A stretch of 64,000 nucleotides of DNA from NCBI GenBank assembly GCA_008694505.1, contig VZDJ01000219.1:14203058-14267057 (forward strand), written 5' to 3'. How positions within the stretch are numbered: the first letter of the stretch is position 1; each line of letters opens with the position of its first letter. The stretch is from Cyanoderma ruficeps (Eukaryota; Chordata; Aves; Passeriformes; Timaliidae). Below are positions 33,800 to 46,510 of the stretch, piece by piece. The notes under the pieces were generated by a model. That model was not told where the DNA came from. It saw only the letters and a program-made list of their open reading frames with translations, and ran no database searches. Position numbers and translations under genes: made by a program.

Positions 33800-34390
33800 A
33801 CATTTAATCGAGAATCTGAGCTTTGCTCAAAGCTGACACCTGATTTTCCTGGGCTGGCTGATGTTTCCCTTGCAAAATCTCCTTAATGCTCGATAGGGGA
33901 AGATGTGTGCTGATGTCTTTACAAACAATTCCATGGGTGAGGGCAAGGGTGTTAATTAATGGCTTTGCAATGGCTCCCGATGTCTCCGCCAACCTCGGGG
34001 GCAAGGTTGTTAGAGAACCCAGACAAGTCTGACTCCTGAACTTTAGGGCAACAGATAAAAGAGTCAGCACAAAGTCTATTGCAGAACCAATGGGGAAAGG
34101 AAGAATGAGCTTAGGATAAATGGAATTTCTGGTAAATGCAGCAGGGAGTTTAGGATAAAAGGAATTTTGAGAATCCCCTCAGGGTATCGGACTCTCTCCT
34201 TTTACTCAAATGAAGTTGCAGGACTCCTCTGTCTCCTTTATGAACGCTGGCTTTTCACAGTGGGGCTTCCTGCACGTAGGAAATATTGATCCCACGATTG
34301 TGCTCCAGGCAGATTTTGGGATGCTGTCCTGAGTACTTCACACTGGATAAAGGCTTTTTGCTTCCTCAGGTGTTGGGGACAGGTTGTTAC
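33800..34390. mobile_element. Possible LTR-like element
   Basis: This AT-richer block has an internal repeat of GTTTAGGATAAAAGGAATTT-like sequence (about 34108-34170) and resembles the style of other LTR-like repeats here. There is no second copy in the window, so the call is weak. Confidence 0.25.
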
Positions 34391-34982
34391 AGTCTGGATA
34401 AAAAGATGAAAAAGAAAATCTTTTTTGAGAAAAAAGCTTTTACAAAACTCTTTTAATAGTAGCTGCTGGTGAAGGCAGCCTCCTTTTGCTAAATCAACTA
34501 TGGAAAAACAATGTATTATTTCAGTTTGCCACAGAAGTAATTGCTTTTTATTTTTAAGCCGAGCCCCTAAACCAGCTAAATTTTAGATTGATGTTAATTG
34601 CTTCCAAACTTGGCTTTATCAGCTTTAGTTTTCTCCTTTCGTTGCTGAAGGTGTTTTTGTGGCTTGAAAAGTGCAGAGCCCTCCAGCAGTTCTGTGTGTG
34701 GCTCATTAATCTTATCTTGACTTTGAGGAATGAGCAGCAGGGTGGGGGAGCAAGGAATCAGCCTGGTTGGGTTGGTTGTGTTTGTTTGGAAGCAAAGGAA
34801 AGATCCCGGTTTTTAACCCAAAGCCCTGGCACAGAGACACGGGGAACACCAGTCCCGACCTCCATCCGTGCCCTGGGCAGGGAATTGTGTGCTGGATGAA
34901 TCCCAAACCCTGGAGCTCGCTGTGCTGCCTCACGAGGCTCCTTTTCCCTGTGGATCACAAGGAGTGGAGCTGTTTGGGGGTT

Positions 34983-35545
34983 GTTGGAACCCTGGAGGCT
35001 GAAAATTTCGGGCTTTTTCTGCCGAAAGGTGCCGACCCTCAGGCAGGCACTGCACTCCACCTGAGGCCTTGGAACAGGCTTCTGGAATTGAGTGACAGCA
35101 CTGGGGTGGTGGGTGTGCAGTTTGAATAGAATCCCGTGATCTCACAGGGTGAAAAACTTAGATTTAAGATTTTAGTATATAGTGATATATACGGGGCAAG
35201 ATGGAGGATTTGTGGTGTTGTTTAAGTCCTTCTTCACCTTCTTCTTCATAGTTTCTGGTAGTTTTTTCTAATTGGGTGAAAAAGGTCCTCATTGCGGGCC
35301 TTGGGTGGTCATTATTGGGTCAAAAATATAAATAATATAGGTGTCACCTCGTTATTGGGTGATTAGCCCTTAAATAACCTTGGAAAGAGTTAGAGGCACT
35401 CCATTTTACCTCCATTTTCTGCCTTGTTAGCTAGAGCTCAGGACCTGTGAGGCTGTAATAGAGATAAGAAATAACGAACAGCAAATCTGAACACGAAACT
35501 GCGACTTCCTTGTATTAATCCCGGCCCTAACACGAAGAAAAGAAG
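34983..35545 (+). mobile_element. LTR-like dispersed repeat, family B, copy 1
   Basis: It matches 45044-45600 along its length in the same orientation. Shared blocks include TTGAGTGACAGC, GTGATCTCACAGGGTG / GTGATATCACAGGGTG, AAGATGGAGG, CATTGCGGGCC and GAGATAAGAA / TAGATAAGAA. There is no coding frame. Size and content suggest a solo LTR of an endogenous retrovirus, but target-site duplications were not identified. Confidence 0.65.
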
Positions 35546-36289
35546 ACAGAAAACCAACATTAGGGGGCTGGCTCTGGGATGGGTTTGGCTCCTGGGGCTG
35601 TGCACAGACAGGAGGAGGCAGGGAAGGTCCTTGAGCTCCTCTCCCCACCCAAACCTGGGAAAAACAGGAGAAAAAAGTCATAGAGGGAGAGAGAGGGACC
35701 CAAAGGTCCATCCCTGGAGCTCCGGAGATGTCCTGGGAGAGGAGCTGGACTGTGCCCTCATCTCCCCTTGCTCAGGACACTGCCAGCCACTCCTGAGGAG
35801 GGCAAGACCTGGGTCTGGTAGAGCTGAAGGTCCTGTTGCAACCAAATCGGCCCCAAAATGACCCAAAGGGTAGGAAATGGAAGGAGTTCAGGGCAGAGTT
35901 TGTGTGCTCTGAGTGCCCTGGCAGTGGGGATTCACGGAAAGCAAAGGGCTTGGGATGCCTGCAGCAGGTTGCAGCAGGAGAGTTTGTTCTTGTGTGCACA
36001 AGCTCTCTTCTAAACCTCTCCAGCTTCTGCACTCGGAGTCTTTAAATCATTGTTTATCTCAAGTCCTTTGATCACAGTTCTGTTTAGGTGAGAAATAACA
36101 GGCTATAAAATGTCATTTAACAGGCCACAATCAGCCTGGAGCTCTCTTCCTCATTGCCTTTCCAAGGGAAGATCAGCTCTAATCCTTCTGTAATATCAGC
36201 AGCATCCATGCAGAAAGGGCTTTGCTCTTGCATTTCTGCAGAGATAAATGAACTGATTGAGAAGATTTTCTGCCAAACCCCGTCTTCTC

Positions 36290-36682
36290 CACCTGGTCCC
36301 CCAGGCTGGGGAAGGGGCTGGAGCCCCAGGAGAGGCGGAGGGAGCTGGGAAAGGGGCTGAGCCTGGAGAAAAGGAGGCTCAGGGGGGACCTTGTGGCCCT
36401 GCCAGGAGGGGACAGCCGGGGGAGTCGGGCTCTGCTCCCAGGGAACAGGGACAGGAGGAGAGGGAACGGCCTCAGGCTGGGCCAGGGGAGGCTCAGGGTG
36501 GACAGCAGCAGGAGTTTCACCATGGAAAGGGTGCTCAGGCCTAGGCAGTGCCCAGGGAGGTTTGGATCCCCATCCCTGGAGTGTCCCAGGAAGGGCTGGA
36601 GGTGACACTCAGGGCTCTGGGCTGGGGAAAAGGTGGACTCAGTGTTCTGTGAGGGCTTTTCCAACCTCAGTGATTCCATGAA
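36290..36682 (+). mobile_element. CR1-like LINE fragment, longest + copy of its subfamily here
   Basis: It extends the 14655-14898 type upstream with GGGGCTGGAGCCCCAGGAG, GGCTGAGCCTGGAGAAAAGG, CTCAGGGGGGACCTTGTGGC and CTGCTCCCAGGGAACAGGGA, then GGTGGACAGCAGCAGGAGTT. It ends at CTTTTCCAACCTCAGTGATTCC. The remaining reading frame is the decayed C-terminal end of the element's reverse-transcriptase ORF and its 3' UTR. Confidence 0.9.
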
Positions 36683-39600
36683 ATGTTGTCAGGAGCCAGT
36701 TGCAAGAGGCTGTGGGGTTTTTGCCAGGTTTATCCTCTCGGTGCCTGGAGGTGCTGAGGTGCTTGGGCACAGCAGGGACACTTTGGGAGGAATCCACAAA
36801 CACCCTGAGGAGCATTTCTGGACCTGCAGCCACAAAGTTCACAGACCATTCCCCACCTGCCAACAGCAGGGCAAAGCAGGAGGGCACAGGGAAGCAAGGG
36901 ATGATAAAGAGGTTCACTTCTACATTTTACATTTTTGCATTTTACACTTTCAGATTTCGAGCTACCAGCCAAAAATTTCCAGTAGCCAAAAAAACCTTGG
37001 GGAGGGAAAAAAGTTCTCTTTCCTAAATGCTCCCTCCAGCCCAGGCTCCATCCATGGGGGAGTCATCAGCCTGAGTATTTTTCATATTGTTCAACTCTTT
37101 CCTCAGTTTCTAGGGAAACACTTTAAAGCACTATATTTATGGGAACATCTTTCCAAACACCTCCGCCAACACTTAATTAATGGAGTTTTTAAGCCTGGCT
37201 CCAGCTTCTGCAAATTAATAGTGTGCTCTCTGATGGCAGCTGTGGAGCAAAGGGAGACACTCAGGCTCTGTAAATAAAGCTGGGAGAGTGCAGAGGGGGC
37301 AGCTCCTGTTTGTGTTTGTGCTCAGCCCCACGGGGAGGTCAGACCTCTGAGAGGTTTCATCTGCTTTTATTAGAGCAATCCGTGCACATGAAAATTCCCT
37401 GGACTAAAAGCTGGGCCACAAAAATGAACTTTTTGGATGTCTTGCATAACTATTTTAGCATCGGTGCCTCTGCAGAGAGGGGCAGTGAGTGGAGATCTGG
37501 GAAAGGCTGTGGAAGGATGTGGAAACCACACTAAAAACTGGGATATCCCAGGGCTTGGCAGAAATGCGCTGGACCTTATTGCCAGCTTTTGCCCAGGGCA
37601 CTGCAGTGCCTGGGCTTTCCACAACACCTTCCTTGACTTTCCAGGGCTGACCCTCAGCATCAGGCTGCCAAAATTCCCTTTGTCCCCATGTCTGCATTGC
37701 CCTCTTCCCCAGGGGTGGCTGTTTCCAGGAAATCAGGGACTTCTGCAGAGGAGCACGTTCCTGCTGGAAGCTCCTGCCCTGCTTAGCCACAATTAAAGAC
37801 AATTAACAAACACTCCCAGAGCTTGCCAGGCTGGAGAAATGTGCTGGTCCTGACTCCCGGGTGGCATCTGGGTTCCATCCGAGCTGAGAGCCTGCACTTC
37901 CCATCCTCAAAGCACCTTGACCTCCTCCCTTGTTTATTTGAAGTGAGAAATGTGATGAGGGCTCTGTGGAGAGTATTCAGAGCACGCACTTAGCTGGGGG
38001 TGTAGGAGGAGGTTTAAATAAAACGAGGAATTTAAGTGCTCTGTTCTTGGACCAAGGACGTTCCATGCCCTTGCTGAGGGAGGACACCTGTCTGGAGCCT
38101 CCACACCAGCCAGGGCCATAAAAAGGAGCTGCTGAACATCAGGGGCTGGAAGGTTTCTGCCTGCCACCACTGGAATTATATTTACCAAACTTTGGTTTTT
38201 ATAGTGAAGCTCGAAATGAGCTGGGAGCTGTTTCTGTGTGTGGCTCAGAGTCACACCGGGGTGGTTCTGGGGGGTGGGTCTCAAATAAAACGTGTTCTAG
38301 AAATCAATGTCTTATCCTGCCTGTGCCAAGTCTTCCATTAGCAGAGGTAACTGTGAGGAACTTTTTCGTTCCTCTGGAGGCTCGAAGCTGGGAAACTCTC
38401 CAGGAAATATTAGAAGTTAGGCAGCCAATAGCTGTTTTTGTCTTTTGATGCCCAAGGTGTAAACAGGCAGTGGGAAAAGGGCACAGCCTGGATATTTTAA
38501 TGCCAAGGGTCTTGACTAAATGGCCCTCATTGAACAATATTTTCCTGACTGCAGATATGGTTTGAAAAAGCAGAGCAGGACCTTCATGGTTTCTGATTTG
38601 AACATCTTGCAAGTCCCAGGCTTTGGGTAAAGATGGGAACAAAGGTTTGAGGATGCTGAGAACGACAAAGAACTGCCTGAGGGGGTTTTGATCAAGAGGT
38701 AACAAATCTCTGGGCACGGGGCAGGGCTTATTTGGGGGGAATTTTTACAGGAAAAGGTGTAATAAGACAGGGCATTAAATGCTTTGAGCCCAGGAGCAGC
38801 AGCACAACTCCTGAAGAGTTGTGGGCTCTGTGCATCCCAGTTCTGCACCTGGTTATTGCAGGAGGCAATAATTCTCAATTCCGTGAGAGATCTGGGCACT
38901 CAGGGTATGTTTGGTGTGAGCCTAAACCTTTATTTTCCCACTCTGTGTCATGGATCTGCATCCAGTCCCTCCCTTCTAAACTCCTGAGGTAAAGCTTGAG
39001 CCGTACATGTGTAATGGTGATGTCTTTGTGAGGTAAAATTCTTCTATACAATAGCCACATCACAAATATTCCTGTGCAGAAGCACAACCTGGACTCTGCC
39101 TTCAGCACCTGGAGAATATGGAAGGGAAATTCCTGACAATTATTGAGAGTATTGGGAATGAGGTGCTTCCTCCCCTCGGCTCTCCTGAGCACGGCTCTGT
39201 GGTGTTTGTTGTTGGACATTCAGCCACGTGTGTGACAGGGGACAGGCAAGAGCTGCCTAGAAAACGGGATAATAATCACACTGTGAATATGGAATAGGCA
39301 CTGAAAGTCAGGATTGCTGTTCTGGTCCTTTCATCACCCTCTGTTCATCATTAAACTGCTGTGGGGTTTGGCAGAGGCCGTGGACTCACTTTGGAGGAGC
39401 AATTCTAATGAGGAGCCCATCAAGACATTTCTGATGGAACATGGGTTTGGTCTTTGGTTTTACTCAGCACTTGCAAAGGAGAAATGATTGTTACAACAGC
39501 TCTGCCGTGCTGTGTAGTGCATCTAAATCCCTGCCTAAGTCAGAGATTTGGGTTTTTTCGTTGTTATGGAGTGTTTGGTAACTCCATTAAAATACTCTGA

Positions 39601-40589
39601 CTCTGCACAGCCCCAGCTCTCCCAGCCTTTCCTCCCAGCAGAGCTGCTCCATCCCCCTGAGCATCCTGGTGCTTCCTCTGGACTCTCTGAGCAGCTCCAG
39701 GTTCTCCCTGTGCTGCGAATCCCAAAGCGTTGTGTTGGTGTGAAAACAAAAGGGGAGGGTCCAGCACGTGAAGGGGACAGCTGCATTAAAGCTGGAAGAC
39801 TTGCAAATCTCTTATCAGGAGAAAAGAGCAATCCGAGGTGCTGCAGAGCCCAGGTGGACGTGGCAGGGTGGGATTTGGGTGGCACAAGGGGCTCTCCTGT
39901 GGAAGTTGTTAGAGGATGCAAAACAAAGTATTTGCAGCAGCTGCCTTTGCTCCGTGTAAATACTGTGATCTTAATCTCATGCTGATTTCATAAGTTAATT
40001 TTAGCTTATATTTTAGGTGACAGTCTAATGGGTTTTGAGGGTTGTACTCACATCCATCAGCCCTGCAGCGATATCTGCTCGTGTGTGGGTGTAAATTATG
40101 TAACTCCTGATCTGCTGCCTGGGGCAGAGCAGGGCTCTATCCTGCCCTGCAGGAGGAGCAGACAGAGCTGTCTGGGCCACTTCTTTCCCTGCTGGGAGAG
40201 CCCCCAGGGTTAGCAGAGCCCAGAGCTCCCCAGGGCTGGCTTGATTTCCTCCCTCATACCCCAGACTCCTTCCTCACTCTCTGTCTCACACCATCACAAA
40301 GCATCTCATTGTCCTGGAGGGGTTTTCAGCCCCAGATCCAATGTCCACTGAGCAGAGGGCAGAAGTTCTGCTGCTGCAGCTCAGGGGAGTTCAGGGAGCA
40401 GAAGGAGCTCACGGATTCCTGGTCTGGAGCCCCTCATGCCCCGTGTGAGAGCCTGGCCCTGAGTCTCACCTCCAGTCCTGGGCACACTTTGGGCACCACA
40501 ATGGGAAAAAATAATATCTCTAAAGCTTGGGAGAGTCTCTCAGGAGGGACACGGGGATGGGGAAGGGGCTGCAGGGGCCATGGAGGAGC

Positions 40590-40915
40590 AGCTGAGGGCA
40601 CTGGGATTGTGCAGCTGGAGGAGACTGAGGGGAGACTTTTCGGGGTCTGCAGCTCCAATCTCTGCTCCCTGTGACAGGGACAGGACCCAGGGCAGGGCTG
40701 GAGCTGTGCCAGGGCAGGGCCAGGTTGGATTTTGGGAAAGGTTCTTCCCCCAGAGGGTGCTGGCACTGCCCCCAGGGAATGGGCACGGCCCCAGAGCTCC
40801 AGGAGAGCCTGGACAGCGCCCCAGGGATGCCCGGGGTGGGATTTTGGGGCTGTGCAGGGCAGGAGCTGCACTGGACGATCCTGTGGGTCCCTTCCAGCTC
40901 AGGATATCCCAGGAT
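40590..40915 (+). mobile_element. CR1-like LINE fragment, divergent subfamily
   Basis: CR1-style order is recognisable: GGGATTGTGCAGCTGGAGGA, CTGTGACAGGGACAGGACCC, GGGAAAGGTTCTTCCCCCAG, GAGCTCCAGGAGAGCCTGGA and GGTCCCTTCCAGCTCAGGAT. The copy is CpG-rich and more divergent than the others, so the subfamily is uncertain. Confidence 0.75.
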
Positions 40916-42897
40916 TCAGTGGCAGGGCCTGGGGTGGGAGCAGGGCTGCGGCCCCGGTGTCTCCCGAGGTCCCCCCGTGTCTGGCAGGTCCCTGTTCCCA
41001 GAGCGGAGAGCGCTCCCAGCTCGGATTGACTGCGCCAGCCCACACACGGCAATTTCTGAAACATTCCAATAGCCTGTCTTCTTCGCTTCATCTTGACACA
41101 ATTGTGTTTAATCAGTGTTATCAGCTGCTTAAAGCTCTTCACTCCCCGGAGCGCTGCAGCTTTCAGCCTCCGGGAGCGGAGGTGCGGGGCTGGGGATGTT
41201 ATCAGGAGTTTTGTTTCACGAAAAGGAGTTTCGCAAAAGGAGAAAACCTCATCCCTTCCCTCCCACCCCACCGCCACAATTTATTTGATTTTTTTTTTGT
41301 TCCCCCCCCCCAAAAAAAACCACTCAACGAATCATATGACCGAGTTATTTTGATGCTGTTTATTCCCGGCTTGTCAATACTTTAATTAATTTCAATCTGT
41401 TTGTAAAACAGAAGTGAAGGACATAATTGACTGGAATCTGTTAGGAGTTGTCCTGCCATCTGCACGGGCTGAAGCGAAGCGGTGTAGCATTTAAAGGCAT
41501 TAAAGGAAATTAAATGCTTCTGGATTAATGCTGATTTCTGATTAATATTTTAGCAGAGGATGTGGTAACAGCTGGAAAGGCAGAGATCAGGCCATCGCTT
41601 CCCTATTGTCAAGTTTCTGTACTGAGACGAATTATCAGGTTTACTCATAAAACAGCTTATCTTGATTTTAAAATAGCTTATCTTGATTTTTAGGTGCTTA
41701 AGACCTGAGTTTTTGGGGGGGTTTTTTTGTGCCCAGGAATAATGAGGGAAGCAGCAAAGAGGAGAGGCCAATGACAGCTTATTTGTGGTTATGAATTATG
41801 GAGTGGCAGAGGGAAAAGCCCTGGCTGGAAACAAATCAACCCAACCCTTCCGTGTATTCCCCACACCCGAGGGCACTGTTAAATCAAGAAAACTCTTTTC
41901 TGGGCTCCCACTGCTCTGAGTTTTTATCTGACTCTGAGTTTAATCTCCTTCAGCGAGGCTTGTGCACATCCCTTTTTGGGGAATGTTCCCTGCGGTCCCT
42001 GGGGATGCCCCAGGCTCCCTGTGCGGGCAGAGTTATCCCTTCCAGTCCCACCCTTTAATCAGCCCTGCTCCTCTGCCCCCCAAGCACGGAATGATTTCTC
42101 TCTCCCTGCTGCAGGAGCAGGGATTTCCCCCTCGGTGCTGCCGGGATGCGGAATGAGAAACAGAGAATGTGACCCCCGTGACTGCTCCCTGCTCTTTAAC
42201 TGCCGCATAAAATATGCAAAAAGCCCTTGAGTTCATTTAGAAAAGTTGGGGTGTTTACAGGAAAGTGAAAATTGAGCTTGAAAAAGTAATTACCCTCCTT
42301 TTTGCTTTCACATTAATGACTATGCAGAAGAGCTTTTTAAATATGTCCACATGTGGGTTTTAAGCATTCATTCCCCATCAGCATTTCACCTTTTTCCTTA
42401 AGTGATTTCTATATTCCTGCTAACCAGCAATCATTTTGCCTGAAACTCATTTCCTCATAATAGCAAACCCATCAATCTCTGCTTTAATAAAGAGGGGAGC
42501 AAGCTCGGGAGCCAGAGCACTCCGATTTGATAAAAGATGTTACGCAAACCATTGATTTTAATTTACAGCAATATCCACTTCTTCCATTATTAACAACTTG
42601 GAATTACTGAGACTGAATAATTAACATGTATTCCCGCTTGATGATGGATTATTCCAAAGGCAGAAAGAGCCCAGACAAAATTCCAGTGAGGAATCTGCCT
42701 GTTTCACGTTCCCCAGGGGAGCAAGGCAGAACACCACGAGAGGAACGCTCCCCAAAACTGATTTCAGAGCAAATTGTTCCTCTCACAGATGTGCCAGTGG
42801 GAGTTCCTGCCCTGCTGGGCTCTGCTCAGAGCCCCCCACTTCTGTCCAGGGATTGTCAGCACGCTCAGGGCAGGGCTGGTACAATTCAGAGTATTAT

Positions 42898-43386
42898 CAG
42901 CCCCACGAAGGTGTATCAAGCTCTGAGGGTCGCCAGCAACCTCCCCAAAATAGCTTAAGAATAATTAACCAGACGGCAGATCAGAGGTGTTTGGAAAGAG
43001 CAAAAAGGTTTTAATTAAAGAGAAAATAACAAACCATGCAAAACCAAAGAATAAAAGCTGTGTGAGGTGCAGGGAGATCCCTCACACCTGCTAAGACGCC
43101 CCAAAAATGCCCCGAGAGACTCCGAGCTCGTTCTTAAGTATACAACAATCCAGGAGGGGATTTTGGCATTGCTGCCCAATAGAAAATACAGAAAATAGCT
43201 CCATTCCTTGAGGAACAGCTCAGGGATCCAACAGGTGCCTTTGTCCTGGTACTGGGCCAGCCATGGTGAGAAAAGCATCCAAGTTTCTGGTTCTTCTTCC
43301 TTAAAAGATCAGGAGTGAAACTCCAACTCTTTCCTGATATGGAACCACCTGCTGAGGTGTGGGAGTGCACCGCAACACAGGCTTGG
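42898..43386 (-). mobile_element. LTR-like dispersed repeat, family A, copy 2
   Basis: This is the partner of 17380-17870 in the same orientation, about 25.5 kb away. Similarity starts at CCCCACGAAG and continues to the GGTGTGGG and TGCACxGCAAC blocks. Small indels and substitutions show that both copies are old. Confidence 0.6.
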
Positions 43387-44444
43387 CTGTGATGCACAGG
43401 GTGGGAAATGTGGATTCAAAGGTGAAAAAGCTCCCAGGCAATGTCTGGGGAGATGTGGCTCAGGGCTGAGCTCCTCTGGCGTTTCCAGAGCTTGTTTGGG
43501 TGGGTTAAAACTCGACATCTCTGTGTGCCAGCAGCTTCTGATCTTTTCTACCTTTTCTTCAAATCAGGAGAAACTGAATCAGAACTCAGTGAGATGAAGT
43601 GTAAAAGCCTGGGGTGTTGTTTAGTAAATCAAAAGTGACCCCGGGGTCACTCAAGGTAAAACACAATAACAGTTCCATTTTTCAATTACCTGAGCAATCC
43701 CACGGCATTAATCCTGGGTGTCCAGCACCAGCTCTGCGGGCTGAGAAGAAATTTCCCCGCTGAATTAGGGTCAAGTGTTGCTTTTAATGCCAGTTTATCT
43801 CCAGCCACACTTGATAACAGGAAAAACCCCCGTTGTCACCTGTGTAATGGAAAGTCACAGGAGCAGATGAAGGTTTAGGATGCAGTTTCCTCAGGGTATA
43901 TCATTAAAAAGAGCTTTAGAGGAAAAATAACTCCAAATTTTGTAATGAAACCAGGTTTATGAGGAATTTATTGCATGCTGGGTGTTACCTTCCTGCTTTG
44001 CAAGCTCTGAAAAAAAAAAAAAAGAAAAACCAAAAAGTTTGTATCAATCAGCAAGTTATTTGTAGAAATGCAGATTTAAAATATTGACATTGCGTGTGGG
44101 GGGGGTGTGTTATTCTTCCTTTTTCTTTTCTTCCTCTTCATTAACTGAAAAAAAATATTGATCTCAGAGTAGGGGGAAATTGGGCACTTGGAAAAAAATT
44201 CATTTCCTTTCCCTAACGCTGGAAAAATTACTGAGTAAAAAAGAAAAAAAAAATAAAAGGAAAAAATCAGAAAAGAAAAGGAAAAAAAGAAGATCCAGAC
44301 TGTTTTGTGTTTTGTGGCACAGAGCGAAAGGAAGAGAGAAGAAAGGCAAAACATTACGTAGATTTCAAAATTCAAGGCGTAAAATGCTTGTCTTGAGGAA
44401 AGTTTGAACCTATTTGTCCTTGTCACATCACATCAGGAACTGTA

Positions 44445-44672
44445 GTGACAGACAAAGAGTGATGGGTTCAAACTGAAAAGGGGGAGATTGAGGTTACAGG
44501 TACGAAAAAAATGAAAAAAATCCTTCCCTGTGAGGGTGGGAAGGGGTGGGATGGAATTCCCAGGGAAGCTGTGGCTGCCCCATCCCTGGAAGTGTCCAAG
44601 GCCAGACTGGAGCAGCCTGGGACAGTAGAAGGTGTGGAATGAGATGAGTTTTAAGGTCCCTTCCAACCCAAA
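44445..44672 (+). mobile_element. CR1-like LINE 3'-end fragment, cut by an assembly gap
   Basis: GTGATGGGTTCAAACTGAAA, TCCTTCCCTGTGAGGGTGGG, TGGAGCAGCCTGGGACAGTA and TTAAGGTCCCTTCCAACCCA are standard 3' CR1 blocks. The terminal bases run straight into N at 44673. Confidence 0.9.
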
Positions 44673-44928
44673 NNNNNNNNNNNNNNNNNNNNNNNNNNNN
44701 NNNNNNNNNNNNNNNNNNNNNNNNNNNNNNNNNNNNNNNNNNNNNNNNNNNNNNNNNNNNNNNNNNNNNNNNNNNNNNNNNNNNNNNNNNNNNNNNNNNN
44801 NNNNNNNNNNNNNNNNNNNNNNNNNNNNNNNNNNNNNNNNNNNNNNNNNNNNNNNNNNNNNNNNNNNNNNNNNNNNNNNNNNNNNNNNNNNNNNNNNNNN
44901 NNNNNNNNNNNNNNNNNNNNNNNNNNNN
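44673..44928. other. Assembly gap (256 N)
   Basis: The gap lies between a CR1 3' terminus and an LTR-like block. It is the largest unsequenced stretch in the HTR4 intron that should contain the TM1 exon. Confidence 0.97.
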
Positions 44929-45043
44929 TGTCACCAATCAAATAGGTCTGTGTAAAATAGTATAAAAGGGAGACACATCACAAAAATAAAAAAGTCATTT
45001 TCAACCTTCTAAAGTCAAAGTCTGTGTTGTTGTAGTGTACAAC
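44929..45043 (+). mobile_element. LTR-like fragment with TATA-like and AATAAA-like motifs
   Basis: AGTATAAAAGGGAG followed by AAAAATAAAAAAGTC and a TTTTCAACCTTCTAAAGTC tail resembles the promoter, poly(A) signal and end of a retroviral LTR. It abuts family B copy 2, so the two may be one nested insertion. Confidence 0.45.
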
Positions 45044-45600
45044 GTCAACTGAGAATTTCAGACTGTCTGTGCTGACAGGCACTGACCCCCCAGCAAACAC
45101 TGCATTTGACCCAAGGCCTTGGAAAAGGTTCCCAAAATTGAGTGACAGCCCTGGGATTGTGGGTGTGGAGTTTGGATAGAAGTGTGTGATATCACAGGGT
45201 GGAAAACTCAGAGTTTAAGGGTTTAGAATATAGTAATATATATATCAAGCAAGATGGAGGGTTTAGGGCATTGTCTGAGTCCTTCTTGTTCACCTTCTCC
45301 TTCATGGTTTGGGTGGTGTTTTGTAATTGGGTAGAAAAATCCACATTGCGGGCCACGGGTGGTTGGTTATTGGGTTAAAAGTCAAAATAATTCAGGTGTC
45401 ATTTCTTAACTGGACAGTTTATCCTTAAAATGCCTTGTAGAGAGGGACACAGGGCTCCATTTTTAGTTCATCAGCCAGAAGTGCTGTAGAACTCATGGTT
45501 TGTGAGACTGTAACATAGATAAGAATTAATAAACATCTGAGTCTGAACAAGAAACATGGTCTGGAGTATTTAATCCTGACCCTGGCAAAAAGAAGATAAA
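45044..45600 (+). mobile_element. LTR-like dispersed repeat, family B, copy 2
   Basis: This is the partner of 34983-35545. The two lie about 10 kb apart in the same orientation inside the same HTR4 intron, so they could recombine. Divergence is considerable, and the copies are unlikely to be the two LTRs of one recent provirus. Confidence 0.65.
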
Positions 45601-45689
45601 ACACAACAGGAAACCTTCGAATGGGGTCCCTCTGTAAAGCAAACCCAAAAGGCCTCTCCCCCAACTGGACCGGGAAAAAAATCTCCTTA

Positions 45690-46510
45690 GAGAAAAGCGG
45701 AAAAAACTGTTTATTTAACAAGCAAAGTGCCCAAAAGCATAAAAAATGAATAATATGAAACAATAAAACCTCTCGCTGTTCTGAGGAGAGATGGCAGAAT
45801 TGAGTAAGTCCTTGTGGGTTGTAGCTCAGCTCGCTCACTCCCTTTCCCAGTCCCTCCGGTGCTGGAAAGGCCATCCTGGGCCTGGTGGGCCTCAGGTGTG
45901 AGCTCCTGGTGCTCCTCTGGGTCTTCGGTCCAGAGCAGGTTTAAACAGCCCCAAGAAAAAGAAAAAAACAGTCCAGGGAGCTTCTTTGCCTCAACTAGGT
46001 AAAAACTGACTAAAAGCACAGGAGGTGTCTGTCCCTCTGTCTGTCCGTGCTGCAGACAGCACAGCCCAGGAGCGGGGTGTGGAGTCTCTGAAAACAAACC
46101 CCGTGTTTCTCCTTCCCCCCTTCGCTCTCAGAGCCAGTCTGAGAGGCACAGAACACAGTATCCAACACAGAGCAGACAGCTGGGGAGAGGAACACCATAA
46201 AGCCACCCCAGGACACCCACCCAGGTGGCCACGGGCACCATCCCCAGGAGCTGAGGGCAGGAGCCGCCGCCAGGGAGGTGTCCCTGCCCTGCACACCCGC
46301 TCTGCCCTCGGCTCCTCCTGCAGCACATCCTCATCCTTTCAGCATTCCCAGTGTAGAAAACCAGACAGATCAGTGAAGAACACGGCTAAGCAGCAATTCC
46401 CTGGAGAAACAGGCCGGCCTCTGCCCCTTTTCCATCTCGGGTGTCCCAACGAGCTCATCAGCAGCACACAGACCGAGGCCTGGCTCTGGTTGTGCAGCAC
46501 CAGCACAACT
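45690..46510 (-). mobile_element. Possible LTR-like element, reverse orientation
   Basis: An A/T-rich start with GTTTATTTAACAAGC is followed by GC-rich sequence rich in CAGGTGTG and GGCCACGGGC-type motifs. It resembles a decayed reverse-orientation LTR. There is no second copy in the window. Confidence 0.25.

Noticed and set aside
36257..36681. Several overlapping frames of 70-160 residues
   Set aside because: They fall inside a CR1-like fragment and are decayed remnants of the element, not a host gene.
17380..43386. Family A copies as the paired LTRs of one provirus
   Set aside because: They are 25 kb apart with no viral genes between them, and several indels separate them.
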